From the NCBI GenBank assembly GCA_964016985.1, contig OZ024825.1:29751893-29815892 (forward strand): 64,000 bases of DNA, given 5' to 3'. The notes beneath the pieces are model-generated. The model worked only from the letters and a program-made list of their open reading frames with translations, had not been told where the DNA came from and did no database searches. Of the stretch, positions 20,343 through 30,791 are shown one piece after another (within the stretch, counting starts at the first letter, position 1; every line of letters begins with the position of its first letter). The DNA comes from Anodontia alba (taxonomy: Eukaryota; Mollusca; Bivalvia; Lucinida; Lucinidae). A program made the position numbers and the translations under genes.

Positions 20343-20529
20343 ATGTCCAGCAGAAAAACTAAAGGGAAGGGAACCACAAAGAAAAGGGCCCAGAGGGCTA
20401 CTTCGAATGTGTTTGCTATGTTTGATCAAGCTCAGATTCAAGAATTTAAAGAAGCTTTTAACATGATAGACCAGAACAGAGATGGATTCATTGATAAAGA
20501 AGATTTACATGACATGCTGGCATCCTTAG
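20343..20529 (+). CDS. MYL9: Myosin regulatory light chain, coding exon 1 (62 codons + 1 nt)
   Basis: This gene encodes the regulatory light chain of non-muscle or smooth-type myosin II. It binds the heavy-chain neck in the cytoplasm and switches motor activity through phosphorylation. The ATG at 20343 gives [20 protein letters not shown] followed by SNVFAMF, the conserved myosin light chain kinase site, with phosphorylatable Thr20 and Ser21 (counting Met). The upstream in-frame ATG at 20301 is intronic because the acceptor lies between them. EF-hand 1 has an intact loop at residues 43-54 (D-x-N-x-D-G-x-I-x-x-x-D). The donor is TTAG|GTAAAG, splitting a Gly codon after its first base. The spliced product is 172 residues from exons at 20343-20529, 21699-21860, 24596-24663 and 26604-26705. 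That equals the vertebrate MYL9/MYL12 and fly Sqh length class. All phases agree. Confidence 0.97.
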
Positions 20530-20693
20530 GTAAAGTTTGTGATTGTACCAAGTGAATATATTGTCTTAAAGGGAAAAGCAAGGTTGGTAAAGAATGTAGC
20601 TGAAATGCAAGAATAAGATCTTGACAAACCATGCAGTTTGATGCAAACTTGGTCAAAATTGGATGAAAAATAAGCTATTACGGTTTGAAGATA

Positions 20694-20905
20694 TTAACCT
20701 TTGTCCTGCTGAACCCGGATATACCCTGACTTTGCAAAGAGTGTAGATCCAGATCAGTTGGCTTCTGAAGAAGCCAACTGATCTGGATCTGCACTTTTGC
20801 CATTAAGTATGTGAACTTGTAGCAACAATCTGGATCAAGTAATCTGATTGGCTGAAAATTAGACGTTGGTGTGGCATCTAATTTATTCAGCAAGACAAGG
20901 GTTAA
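20694..20905. mobile_element. TTAA MITE family B, copy 1 (core alpha)
   Basis: It is bounded by TTAA (20694-20697, 20902-20905). The inverted ends are CCTTTGTCCTGCTGAA / TTCAGCAAGACAAGG. Core alpha GTGTAGATCCAGATCAGTTG pairs with its complement. It lies in light-chain intron 1. Confidence 0.92.
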
Positions 20906-21227
20906 AATTGCTTTTATGGGCATGGCCATTTTGGCAATTGATGAGAATTTATGATGTCATGAGGCCTTACCATAACTAAATACATTTGTACATGCAAAAA
21001 CCTAAACATATAATATTTGCAACAATATTCAACCTGTATATTTGTTCAGATAGCTTCTTTGTAGGCATTTACCGATTATGCTTGAGAACTGCACCGTTTT
21101 CTGTCAGAATGATTTTATTAAGTATTTTGAAATGTTGAGAACCTTATTAAATAGTCAAAATGCCTGTGTCCTGGATAATGTTTTTGAAGTCTTTTGTGTA
21201 TTAATTTTTATTCTGATTTGTTAGTTG

Positions 21228-21366
21228 GTCTGACTGCAGATCAGGGATCACAAGTTCGGAACCTAGCTCTGTCACATAACTTTCGTGGAGATTGATCTTG
21301 AAATAATTTCTACTGTTATTCTCCCCATTCCCCTGATTCAAGAAGGGCGGTTGCCAATTACTGGTT
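21228..21366 (+). mobile_element. SINE1 fragment, diverged
   Basis: The stretch from TTTCGTGGAGATTGATC to AAGAAGGGCGGTTGCC matches the SINE1 body. The head differs, so it is an old or chimeric copy. Confidence 0.6.
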
Positions 21367-21371
21367 TGATA

Positions 21372-21676
21372 TAGCTACAGATAAGTAGAGTATCTAGATA
21401 AATATCTTTCTTATTTCTTCATGAAAACGTTGTAAGTACTTATTAACCCTTGTCCTGCTGAACCCGGATATACCCTGCCTTTGCAAACAGTGTAGATCCA
21501 GATCAGTTGGCTTTTAAGAAGCCAACTGATCTGGCTCTGCACTATTCGCAATGCAGTATGTGAATTTATATCAACAATCTGGATCAAGTAATCTGATTGA
21601 CTGGAAATTTGAAAAGGGTGTGGCATCTTAATTTATTCAGCAGGACAAGGATTAAAAGCACTTTATCTTAAGTTAT
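21372..21676. mobile_element. MITE family A split by a family B MITE
   Basis: The shell ATAGCTACAGATAAGTAG and the arm CTTATTTCTTCATGAAAACG are interrupted in the core at TTAA by the element at 21443-21655. The right end reads CACTTTATCTTAAGTTATG. Confidence 0.7.
21443..21655. mobile_element. TTAA MITE family B, copy 2 (core alpha)
   Basis: TTAA stands at both ends (21443-21446, 21652-21655), with ends CCCTTGTCCTGCTGAA / TTCAGCAGGACAAGG. It has the same orientation and intron as copy 1 and is nearly identical to it. Confidence 0.92.
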
Positions 21677-21698
21677 GATTAGTGTTCTTTGATTTCAG

Positions 21699-21860
21699 GT
21701 AAAAATCCCACAGACCAGTATTTAGAGGAAATGATGAGCTGTGCGCCTGGTCCTATCAATTTTACCATGTTTTTAACTATGTTTGGTGAAAAGTTAAATG
21801 GAACTGATCCTGAAGATGTTATTAGAAATGCTTTTGCTTGCTTTGATGAAACTAATGCTG
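21699..21860 (+). CDS. MYL9: Myosin regulatory light chain, coding exon 2
   Basis: Acceptor TTTCAG|GT and donor GCTG|GTAAGT; a Gly codon is split at each end. The peptide runs from [20 protein letters not shown] through [19 protein letters not shown] to CFDETNAG. This covers the degenerate second EF-hand (no canonical loop, as in the family), the linker helix and the start of the third. Confidence 0.96.
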
Positions 21861-21954
21861 GTAAGTGTCTTGAAAATAGAAATGTGTAGATAAGTGTGTT
21901 GAAAAATTAGAAAAATATGCTGAAAATATAGAGAAGTGTTGAAAATGGAAATGA

Positions 21955-22170
21955 TTTAATGCTGTTCATGATGGTTGAAATTTTCAGCAGATGACATTTT
22001 GAAATATTTTTTTTTCTTATTCATCACAGAAAATAGGCTTTGACATTTCAAGCAAATTGTCTCTAAGGAAAAATAAGAAAAATATTATCAGTTTGTCTTC
22101 TGCTGAGGAAAATAAGTATCGTCAATTTGTGATCTGCTGAATTAGCCCAGAGAGCTGTAAAGGTTATTAG
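21955..22170. mobile_element. MITE family C, degenerate copy (core gamma)
   Basis: TTTCAGCAGATGACATTTTG at the left and GATCTGCTGAATTAGCCC at the right, with most of one stem arm deleted. It lies in light-chain intron 2. Confidence 0.65.
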
Positions 22171-22261
22171 CATAAATGCTTCAGCAATAAAGAGATAAAG
22201 AGAATTATAAATCAGTGCTTGCACTAACTGTCAAAATCAGGAAGTCCCAGGACTTCCTAGT

Positions 22262-22440
22262 GTAATGGAATAGGTATATATATCACTTCTACAGCCTCAC
22301 TGTGGAAGCCAGCTTTTATGGCGACACTGCTATCTAGTGATTGGCTTTTTTTCCAAAGTTAAGTAACATAGATCACGGTTAGTACCTGGATGGGTGACCA
22401 CGGTGCTTAACTTCGTAGAAGACCCGGTTTCACGCTACTT
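22262..22440 (+). repeat. 5S rRNA-derived repeat, copy 1
   Basis: The stretch AAAGTTAAGTAACAT then GGTTAGTACCTGGATGGGTG then ACC matches the internal promoter half of eukaryotic 5S rRNA (box A, intermediate element, box C). It is preceded by a unique leader CACTTCTACAGCCTCACTG. The first half of 5S is missing, so it is a pseudogene or SINE head and not a 5S gene. Confidence 0.85.
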
Positions 22441-22552
22441 TGGTGGCAGCAGTGGGATGGATGACAGTGTCCTTAATGTGTTGCATAGGCTCCGCCCTTG
22501 GATTTGCCTAGTGAGGCATGTATGTCAAGAGAAGAGGGGGAGAAATGTAACC

Positions 22553-22724
22553 AAATAGGTACATATATCACTTCTACAGCCTCACTGTGGAAGCCGGCTT
22601 TTATGGCGACACTGGTAGAGTGATTGGCTTTTTTACAAAGTTAAGCAACATCTCGGTTAGTACCTGGATGGGTGACCGCGGTGCTTGACTTCGTAGAAGA
22701 CCCGGTTTCATGCTACACTAGCTC
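22553..22724 (+). repeat. 5S rRNA-derived repeat, copy 2
   Basis: It repeats the leader and the 5S-like part of copy 1 about 290 bp downstream, in the same orientation, with AAAGTTAAGCAACATC closer to true 5S. The two copies end similarly (GACCCGGTTTCAYGCTAC). Confidence 0.85.
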
Positions 22725-23017
22725 CGATATCTGGAAGTCCTGATGATCAAATTTTTTTATTTCACTTTCAGAAATTCAACCTCAATATTCTTAAACTCTT
22801 ATTTTTGGAGTAAAACTGCCATTCTTAAGCTAAATTTTTGTTATAAATGACTAAATATCTTTAAAAGTTGGGAGTCCCAGACTTCCTGGCACTGAATGTT
22901 GGAAGTCCCAGGGCAATGTTTGGGAGTCTCTAAGACTCTTACTCCCAGACTTCCCTTAATGCAAGCGCTGATAAATGTAATTATTATATATTGTATTTTT
23001 TATTTTAACCAAATCTA

Positions 23018-23187
23018 TATCTCTAGATAAAGTGAGATTTCAACAAAAACAGTTTGTGTACTCATTAGAAGTGCCTTTGCACTTATGATGAGTACCCACA
23101 ACACAGGCTTTCATTTAGAAATAATAAAAATATCAGTATGTGTAATTCTTGATATAAAAAAAAAAACATCTTTTCTAGAGCTGTGCT
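23018..23187. mobile_element. MITE family A, copy (core beta)
   Basis: CTCTAGATAAAGTG at the left and TTTTCTAGAGCTGTG at the right. The core is GTACTCATTAGAAGTGCC with its complement partly lost. Confidence 0.7.
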
Positions 23188-23217
23188 GAAATAACTGATT
23201 GACAATAATAATAACTA

Positions 23218-23334
23218 CCCAGTCAGCATTCTACGTAAATATATATCGGGCCGTCATTGGCCCGTCAGGGTAGCTGACGGGCCGATGACGGCCCGATGTA
23301 GATTTACGTAGAATGCTAGCTGGGTAGTATGTGT
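23218..23334. mobile_element. MITE family M, 117 bp, TA duplication
   Basis: The ends CCCAGTCAGCATTCTACGTA / TACGTAGAATGCTAGCTGGG are flanked by TA. The interior is a GC-rich nested palindrome (CGGGCCGTCATTGGCCCG and its complement). Confidence 0.88.
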
Positions 23335-23347
23335 AGTCAATGGCATG

Positions 23348-23640
23348 TCATAGCAAAATCCCCACGCTCCATGCTAATGTTGCTAATAGCATGACAGACA
23401 GACAGACTCGCTCTTGCACACCCTTACCATGAGGGGAAGTCATGTACTTTGTAGCAAGTTTGGTTAAATTCCGCCCAGTGGTTAAGGAGGAGATAGTATG
23501 ATGGATAGATGGATGGACAGATGAACAGATGGAAAAATAATGTTGCTCACACACACCCTTACCACATGGGGAAGTCATAAAACAAGGTTGATGAAATTCC
23601 GCCCAGTGGTTTAGGAGGAGATAGCATGGCGGACAGACGG
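23348..23640. repeat. Imperfect direct repeats, about 165 bp unit
   Basis: AAATTCCGCCCAGTGGTT-AGGAGGAGATAG occurs at about 23466 and 23595, each followed by GACAGAYGGA-type runs and preceded by ACCCTTACCA. No coding potential. Confidence 0.55.
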
Positions 23641-23851
23641 ACGAAAGGAGGTGTTCACAATATCCCCTATCTTTTTTTTTTTTTTTTTAAAAATGTGGGG
23701 ATAAAAACCAAAGTTATTGACTCCCCACCTGCCCCAGAACTCCCCAATTTTAGATTATTTAGAAATATACTTCGATTTTGGAAGACAGACAGTTTGTCAC
23801 TAGTGGCCAGTGGTGACAGGGAAATCCTAATTCAAGCCTGCTCTGTTTATT

Positions 23852-24055
23852 GCTTAGCACTCTGGGTGAAAAAAAAATCAGCAAAAGACATTTTGATTTT
23901 ATTTTTTTTTCTCAGAAAAAAAGCTTAGACATTTCATGCAATTTGTCTCCAATGGGGACAATTTACATGAAATGTCAAAGCCTATTTTCTGAGAAAAAAT
24001 TAGAAAAAAAATATGATCAGTTTGTCCTCTGCTGAATAGAGATTAGTAAAGGTTA
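23852..24055. mobile_element. MITE family C, copy (core gamma)
   Basis: TTAGCACTCTGGGTG at the left; central palindrome CATGCAATTTGTCTCC / GGGGACAATTTACATG. Confidence 0.75.
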
Positions 24056-24126
24056 TGTGAGAAATGAAGCTTTCCTGAGTTTGTCACTTGAATGCCAAGA
24101 TGCTTCTAATGAGTACTCACCACATA

Positions 24127-24423
24127 CAGTCGAAAAGCATATCTCGAATAACCACGTATCTTGAACTGAGAATCTGGTCCCTGTTTTAACATTGAAATCT
24201 AACAACAGATATTAATTATTGGGGAAAAGAGTAGAGCAATTTCTCCTCTTTTCCACTATATTTTCAATATATCTCTAACTTCAAGAATCAAATTACATAT
24301 TCATTTGTGAAATGCAAGTTGTTTAGAGTTAATTTTTCCTCAGTTCTGCAAATCTGATATGTCGAGGTACAGATATCTCGAAGTATTTCAGAGAGTCCCT
24401 TGGAGATTTATGTGAGCCGACTG
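24127..24423. mobile_element. pogo/Tigger-like MITE (family L), TA duplication
   Basis: CAGTCG at the left and CGACTG at the right are flanked by TA. CATATCTCGAATAACC and related TCTCGAA motifs mark the arms. The centre holds GAGCAATTTCTCCTC. A second copy is at 62219-62546. Confidence 0.75.
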
Positions 24424-24595
24424 TATATGTGTTCATGAAGAAATAAAAAAAAATATATGAAAAATCTCCTTTTCTAAAACTATATGGCAGAGTGAGAGTG
24501 TCACAGACGTCACACTATGATTGCCCATTGAAGCTTTAATTGCAGTTTGTAGGTTTTGAGAAAGGTTCTTGTAATACCTGTGTATTTACTTGCAG

Positions 24596-24663
24596 GTTTT
24601 ATCAATGAAGAGAGACTTCGAGAATTATTGACAACAATGGGAGATCGGTTCACAGATGATGAG
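24596..24663 (+). CDS. MYL9: Myosin regulatory light chain, coding exon 3
   Basis: Acceptor ACTTGCAG|GT and donor GATGAG|GTAACT. The exon completes the split Gly and reads [20 protein letters not shown] then DE, the third EF-hand region typical of MYL9-type chains. It ends in phase 0. Confidence 0.96.
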
Positions 24664-24796
24664 GTAACTATAGCCACCTGATGAATTGGCTTTACTCTTC
24701 AAGTTTGATGGTTTATGTTTCAAGATACATATACCATCATTAGTATTCTAGTGAATTCCATATTTACCTAAATGTTCGGCACCTTAATTCAACAGG

Positions 24797-25015
24797 GCTG
24801 GGTAATCAAAAGTGTAATTGTAATGGAATTATAATACATTACCATTTCCAAAGTAATTGTAATTAGCTACATTTCATTCCAATTGACACCATGTCCCCAA
24901 ACAAGGAATGGGGCAATTGAAAATGCAGTTGTAATGGAACTGTATTACATTACAGTTTATGAAGTAACTTTGATGTAATTCATTATATTTCGTAGTAATT
25001 AACCTGATGTCTCCT
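24797..25015. mobile_element. hAT-like fragment with GTAATTGTAAT subterminal repeats
   Basis: It starts with CAGGGCTGGGTAATC and contains several GTAATTGTAATGG and ATTACATTAC motifs like those in the hAT at 9594-11619. The second end was not found. Confidence 0.45.
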
Positions 25016-26159
25016 TAACTGGTTAGGTAAACTGAGTGGCTTGACATGACAGGTTGTTGAACTCAAACCCAACCAATTATACGCCCCAGTACTTAAGGTA
25101 AATATGGTACCTGTATGAGGCCAGAATACAGTATTTTAATTATTACTATAAGACAATGTGAAGATGATATTTTGATTAAAGCTTTGTGCCAGAGGGTACT
25201 GCAAAGAGAATACTCAAATATCCCTCTGAGAGGTATCATAGCTCCAGATTAATGAAGTACATTGTAACATGTTTATAATATGTTTTATTATAGCACAGTT
25301 CAGATATAAAGTCGAAGTTTTATCTTTTTAGAATTGAATTTTCATGACATCCTTTTAAATACTGGATTTATGTTTTGAGGAGAACAACCACCGACTTCTC
25401 AGAAAGGCTTCTGCCTCCTGCTATGTCTGAATAAAGTGGTAATCCAATGTGAATTTCAGGGAATTCCAGTTTGCGTAAACCCCACATACAATGTAGACAG
25501 ACTGTAGCAACAGTTTTTCGTCTGCTCAACGCATAGTTGAAGGTAAACTATGCGGGTCGTTCAAACGTACATGTATTCAGCATGGGCAAATAAAGTATAA
25601 ACAAAGGTTAACATGTAATTATCTTTTTTGTTTGTTTTACTTAGCATGGACTCAGTTCCAGTCTGCACCGTTGGAGGAGTTTAGGTTGTTTGAAACTGTT
25701 TCACAATCAGCAGACTGAAATATGTGTGCAAGAAAAAAAGTCTGTGTAACAGCCTTCCAAACGAACACTTTGTTGAATTTAGTTTTCTTCCATATACTGA
25801 CAAGATTTGAAGTAGCCTGTTCATATACTTACATCTGAATGGCGTGACTGACAGAACCAAACTTAGTTAGGCTCAAAAAATGATAATCATGGAAATCTCA
25901 TCTAATCAGCAATAACTACAGAAATATGAAGATTCATTCAATAAAATGTTGTCAGTCATTCTCCTGAATAACTGTCATTAGGGACATGTGTTTCATAAAT
26001 TTATATTTAAAAAGCGTATCATGAAAATTCAGTTTTAAAAAGATATAACATCAACTTTATCACTGTTAAAAAATGTTGCTGTTGCTGCATTTAAGTTTTA
26101 CAGCAAGTACATTTACCAAACAAGTAGACAGATTTGAACTTGGCCCATTCCTGAGCCTA
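25016..26159. other. Light-chain intron 3, nothing recognised
   Basis: No exon, RNA or clear repeat is supported. A faint SINE1-like stretch (GGTTAGGTAAACTGAG) lies at about 25020. Confidence 0.4.
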
Positions 26160-26292
26160 GTCATAGCTCAACATAGCTCATGGAGGCACTTCTAATGAGT
26201 ACCCACAATGTATGTTTTGTTGCTTTTTTGTTGAGAAATAAGAAAAATATTAGTGCTTTTTGGATAGAAAATGCATCTTATTTAGAGCAATG
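26160..26292. mobile_element. MITE family A, half copy
   Basis: Only the right half is clear: GAGGCACTTCTAATGAGTAC, then TGAGAAATAAGAAAAATAT, then a decayed end TCTTATTTAGAGC. Confidence 0.6.
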
Positions 26293-26603
26293 GGATCTGT
26301 TTGTTCATCTTTCATTACTGACAATGACCAATCCTAATCAACTGTGTGATGTGTTATTATTTGTGTGTTCTAAGATGGCTGATGAGACCAATCTTAGCTC
26401 TAAACTGCCTTTTGCAGGTAGAACAAGAGAGGTCTAAGAAGAAAGCTCTGTTGGCGATGCCTTAGCTCTGGCTTTCCGCTGTGCACGTTTCTGCTCGGCT
26501 TCGCTGATCTACATGTATGTAGATTACAAAATGATCTGTGTCAGTGTTGTTAATGTTTGGAAAGGCAGCTTTTATGACGTGTCTTAATATATTTCTTTTC
26601 TAG

Positions 26604-26705
26604 GTTGACGAGATGTTTAGAGAAGCCCCTATTGTTAAAGGAAATTTCGACTACAATGAATTCACAAGAATCCTCAAGCATGGCAAGAAAGATGAGGCAG
26701 AATGA
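26604..26705 (+). CDS. MYL9: Myosin regulatory light chain, last coding exon
   Basis: Acceptor TTTTCTAG|GTT. The peptide starts [20 protein letters not shown], continues [13 protein letters not shown] and stops at TGA (26703-26705). This is the C-terminal EF-hand 4 region and matches the family end (T-R-I-L-K-H-G-x-K). Total length is 172 residues. Confidence 0.97.
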   Translation, partial: VDEMFREAPIVKGNFDYNEFTRILKHGKKDEAE

Positions 26706-26900
26706 TCGAATAATTGTTGCATTTGTTTTTTCATGGGACCAATCAAATAGACCAGATTATTGTTGGGTTTGGTGTTGAGATGAGGAAAAGTTGTGTTAAA
26801 GGGCACATTTCTATGAAATTTACAATATTATTGGCATCCTTCAGTATTTGTTTCAGCTGAGAAAGAACATATGTACATGTAACAGTATTGAATTTTACAT
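26706..26900 (+). other. Probable 3' UTR of the light-chain gene
   Basis: Unique sequence follows the stop up to the MITE at 26901. No AATAAA is seen here, so the transcript may continue through the MITE. Confidence 0.4.
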
Positions 26901-27290
26901 AGCTCTAGATAAGAGGTAACCAAACAAATATTGTTCTTCTCCATAAAAACATGTTATGGGTACTCATTAGAAGTGCCTCACTGAGGCACTTCTAATAAGT
27001 ACCCATAACATATGTTTTAATTTTTTGTGGAGAAATAAAAATTTTCATAGTTTTAACCATTGTTCTGCTGAACCCGGATATACCCTGCCTTTGCAAACAG
27101 TGTAGATCCAGATCAGTTGGCTTCTGAAGCCAACTGATCTGAATCTGCACTGTTTGCCATGTAGTATGTGAATTGATATCAGCAATCTGGGTCAAGGAAT
27201 CTGATTGGCTGACAGGTAGAAGAGCGCGTGGCATCTTAATTTATTCAGCAGGACAAGGGTTAAGGTGAAAAAAGTGCCATATCTGGAGCT
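26901..27290. mobile_element. MITE family A split by a family B MITE
   Basis: AGCTCTAGATAAGAGG at the left and ATATCTGGAGCT at the right. The core GGGTACTCATTAGAAGTGCC and its complement are intact. The right arm is cut at TTAA by the element at 27053-27263. Confidence 0.9.
27053..27263. mobile_element. TTAA MITE family B, copy 3 (core alpha)
   Basis: TTAA at both ends. The left end is decayed (CCATTGTTCTGCTGAA), the right is TTCAGCAGGACAAGGG. Core alpha is intact. Confidence 0.9.
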
Positions 27291-27627
27291 ATGAATATAT
27301 TATAAATGATATGAAGTTCATGTAAATGTGTCCTTTTGCAATTTTGGGGTAACTGGATGCAGAGATTTTGCAATTTTACTATAATCAGCTTTCTTGCTTG
27401 TATAATGTTTTCCCCCTTGTTCTGCATCTCTTATTTAATACCAATGGCTTGTTAATTTAGCTATATGTTGTATTTGTTTTTTCAAACTTATTGAACGCAT
27501 TTTAATATAATTTTTTCCAGCTTTGGTGGAACATTATTAAAAGAAATTATAATCTGCAAATTCTCTCCTGAACTGATGTATTCAAAAGAAATTCATTCAG
27601 AAAAAGGGCAGCTCCACGTATGTCAGC

Positions 27628-27810
27628 ATAACTCCAGATAAAAGGATATCCACATAATATTTTTCTTATTTCTCCATGAATATGTATGTTGTCGGTACTC
27701 ATTAGAAGTGTCTTGATAAGGCACTTTTAATGAGTACCCACAACATATATTTTTGTGGAGTAATAAGAAAAATATCAATGCTTTTTGGATGAAAAAAAAA
27801 ATGGAGCTAT
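27628..27810. mobile_element. MITE family A, copy (core beta)
   Basis: ACTCCAGATAAAAGG at the left, core TACTCATTAGAAGTGTC with complement, ATGGAGCTATG at the right. Confidence 0.85.
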
Positions 27811-28027
27811 GTGTCAATCTGTCAATTCCTTATCTTGTTACCTAACTCAATAGGAAAATATGTGGAAGGGGAAGGTATTAAGTGTATTATTAAATATCAT
27901 ATCATATGTTAACAATATTAAAGGTAGCTTTGTATTTGTCTCATCCAATCCAAGCATTTCAGCTCTGATCTTTAGGGCATTGAGTTATTTTGAATGTAAA
28001 ATACTATTAAGTGCTCCATCATACCAC

Positions 28028-28214
28028 TAGTTAAGGCACTTTTTTCAATCCAAAATTTTTGATATTTTTCTTATTTCTCCACAAAAAACATATGTTGTGG
28101 GTAATCATTAGAAGCGTCTCTCTGAGGCGCTTCTAATGAGTACCCATATTATATGTTTTCGTGGAGAAATAAGAAAAGTATTTATTGGATACCCTCCCTT
28201 ATCTAGACCAATGC
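28028..28214. mobile_element. MITE family A, copy (core beta)
   Basis: Arm TTTCTTATTTCTCCAC with mirror GTGGAGAAATAAGAAAA. The core has ATTAGAAGCGTCTC with its complement. The right end is CCTTATCTAGACC. Confidence 0.85.
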
Positions 28215-28327
28215 TCCATGAATACTTATGTTTTGGGATCTCATTAGACTCGGCTTTTCTAGAGTTATTGCTACCAAAGTGTTATCATCATAACTGTAGA
28301 TAAAGGGGTGGTTTCAGTATAAATAAT

Positions 28328-30101
28328 TATACCCCCGACATACAAAGTATGTGGGGGTATATAGTTTTCGCTTTTCCGTTCGTTCGTACGTACGTTCGTT
28401 CGTACGTTCCTTCATTCGTTTGTTCGTCTTTCCGTCACAGGGTCAAAGTTTTTGCGTTAAAGTTTATAAGACCTCATATTTTGAAGACCCTTTGATGGAT
28501 TTTGTTCATATATGGCATGATGGTAGATATAGGTCTAAAGTTTTTATCAGCACCATCCCCACCCCGGGGTGACCTTGGGAACAAGGTCACGGACTTTGAA
28601 TTTTTGTAAAAAAGTCACAGGGTCAAAGTTTTTGTGTTAAAGTTTATAAGACCTCATATTTTGAAGACCCTTTGATGGATTTCATTCATATATGGCATGT
28701 TGGTAGATATAGGTCTAAAGTTTTTATCAGCACCATTCCCACCCCGGGGGTGACCTTGGGAACAAGGTCACGGACTTAGAATTTTAGTAAAAAAAAGTCG
28801 AAGTTTTTTGTGTTTAAGTTTATATAGCTATATAAGACCCTTCAGGAATTTCATTTATATTTGACATGTTGGTAGATGTCGGCCTAGCATCTTACTCCGC
28901 ATGATCCCCACCCTGGATGTGACCGAGGTCAAGGTCACGAACTTAGAATTTTCATATAAAAGTAAAAATATTTGCGTTTAAGTTTATATTGCCATATCAT
29001 CAAGACCTTTTATTAAATTTCATTATCCCCTAACTGAAAGGTTGAGCTGATATAGCTATCAGCAAGGAATCTGTTCGTCTGTCCGTCAGTCCATTGAAGT
29101 ATTATTCGTTCATACTTTTTTTTTTTGTCTTAGGGTCAAAGTTTTTGCGTTAAATGTTATAAGAACTCATATTTTGAAGACCCTTTGATGGTTTTCATTC
29201 ATATTTGGCATGATGGTATATATAGGTCTTAGGTTTTTATCAGCACCATCCCCTCCCTGGGGGTGACCTTAGGGTCAAGGTCACAGACTTAGAATTTTCA
29301 TAAAAAAGTCAAAGTTTTTTGTGTTTAAGTTTATATAGCTGTATCATCAAGACCTTGAGGAATTTCATTTATATTTTACATGTTGGTAGATATCGGCCTA
29401 GCGTCTTACTCCGCATGATCCCCACCCCGGGTGTGACCGAGTTCAAGGTCACGAACTTAGAATTTTCATATAAAAGTAAAAATGTTTGCGTTTAAGTTTA
29501 TATAGCCATATCATCAAGATCTTTTATTAAATTTCATTATCCCTTAACTGAAAGGTTGAGCGGATATAGCTATCAGAAAGAAATCTTTTTGTCTGTCCGT
29601 CCTTTGAAACATTATTTGTTCATACTTTGTTCATATTTTGAAGACCTTTTGATGGAATTCATTCATATTTGGCATGATGGTAGATATAGGTCTAAAGTTT
29701 TTATTAGCACCATCCCCACCCCAGGGGTGACCTTGGGGTCAGGGTCATAGACTTAGAATTTTCATAAAAAAGTCAAAGTTTTTTGTGTTTAAGTTTATAT
29801 AGCTATACCATCAAGAACCTTTGAGGAATTTCATTTATATTTGACGTGTTGGTAGATATAGGGTATGACCTTCAGGTCAAGGTCACAGACTTAGAAATTT
29901 CATATAAAAGTAAAAACAAATTGCATCTAAGTTTATATAGCTATACCATCAAGACCTTTTGTTGAATTTTATTATCCTCCTACAGAGAGGTTTAGGGGAT
30001 ATAGCTATCAGCATGGAATTCATCCATCCTACCATCTCCAGAGTCAAAGCTACATATTTTGTGCTCGTTAAAAACTGGCGGTAGCGCTCTTCGGGGGTAT
30101 A
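28328..30101. mobile_element. Composite element of about 180-bp tandem units
   Basis: Short inverted ends TATACCCCCGA / TCGGGGGTATA bracket roughly ten diverged units with a spacing of about 165-180 bp. Each contains TCAAAGTTTTTGYGTT, a GGCATGATGGTAGATAT-like block and CCCACCCCGGG-GTGACC, then AAGGTCACRGACTTAGAATT. A TTCGTACGTTCGTTCG simple stretch follows the left end. The design (TIR-like ends around tandem units) resembles the pearl-type non-autonomous elements of bivalves. That assignment is inference. Confidence 0.7.
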
Positions 30102-30119
30102 CGTGCCCCACTGGGCACT

Positions 30120-30305
30120 TTGTTTTTATTTGTCCATGAAACATAGTGGGTACTCATTAGAAGTGCCTGACCAAGATGTTGTGGGTACTCATTAGAAGTG
30201 CCTCATCTAGGCACTTCTAATGAGTACCCACAACATCTGTTTTCATGGAAAAATAAGAAATGTCAATACTTTGGTTGAAGAAAGTGCCTAATCTGGAGCT
30301 ACGTA
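30120..30305. mobile_element. MITE family A with a core duplication (core beta)
   Basis: The left half of the core (GGGTACTCATTAGAAGTGCC) occurs twice in direct orientation (about 30149 and 30184), followed by one complement. It directly follows the composite element. Confidence 0.8.
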
Positions 30306-30791
30306 TCATGGAGAATCTAATGAGGTCACAGGTCATATGTTTACTTGGAGAAAAAACATTATTTCAAAACATTATAAACATAAGAAAAACATTACCCTGC
30401 TTTAATGCTTCTGTGATAATACGCTTTTCTTTTTGACAAACAAAAAGCAAAACATAGTGACATCATCCTATTTCTTGACCAATACATTTGTAACTTCAGC
30501 TTAAAAGAAGTGTCTCAGAAAGGCCATTCTTCTCGATTAGAAATAAGACAAGTAATTACCTGGATATTCCTCTTGCAAATGCTTATCTTGATCCAGAATA
30601 TTGCTGGGCAAGTTGGCACGTCATAGACACTCTTCTTCAGCATATACACTTTAAACTATAGGGTTTCATATTTTGTGTATGCTTAACATGAACTTTGTTA
30701 TAATAATATTTTTTAAGCTTTATTATATGAATGCTGTTCTTTCAACTCTGTATTTTTGTCAGAGTTTCTACTTACATTCCAGCTGTAAATG

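Larger units (their letters stand above)
22213..22970. mobile_element. hAT-like element carrying 5S-derived repeats
   Basis: The ends CAGTGCTTGCACTAA / TTAATGCAAGCGCTG are flanked by a flush 6-bp ATAAAT. GGAAGTCC and GGACTTCC motifs recur at both subterminal regions. The middle is occupied by two copies of a 5S rRNA-derived repeat. No transposase. Confidence 0.75.

Noticed and set aside
22352..22710. 5S rRNA genes
   Set aside because: Only the second half of 5S is present, with changes in conserved positions, inside a transposon.
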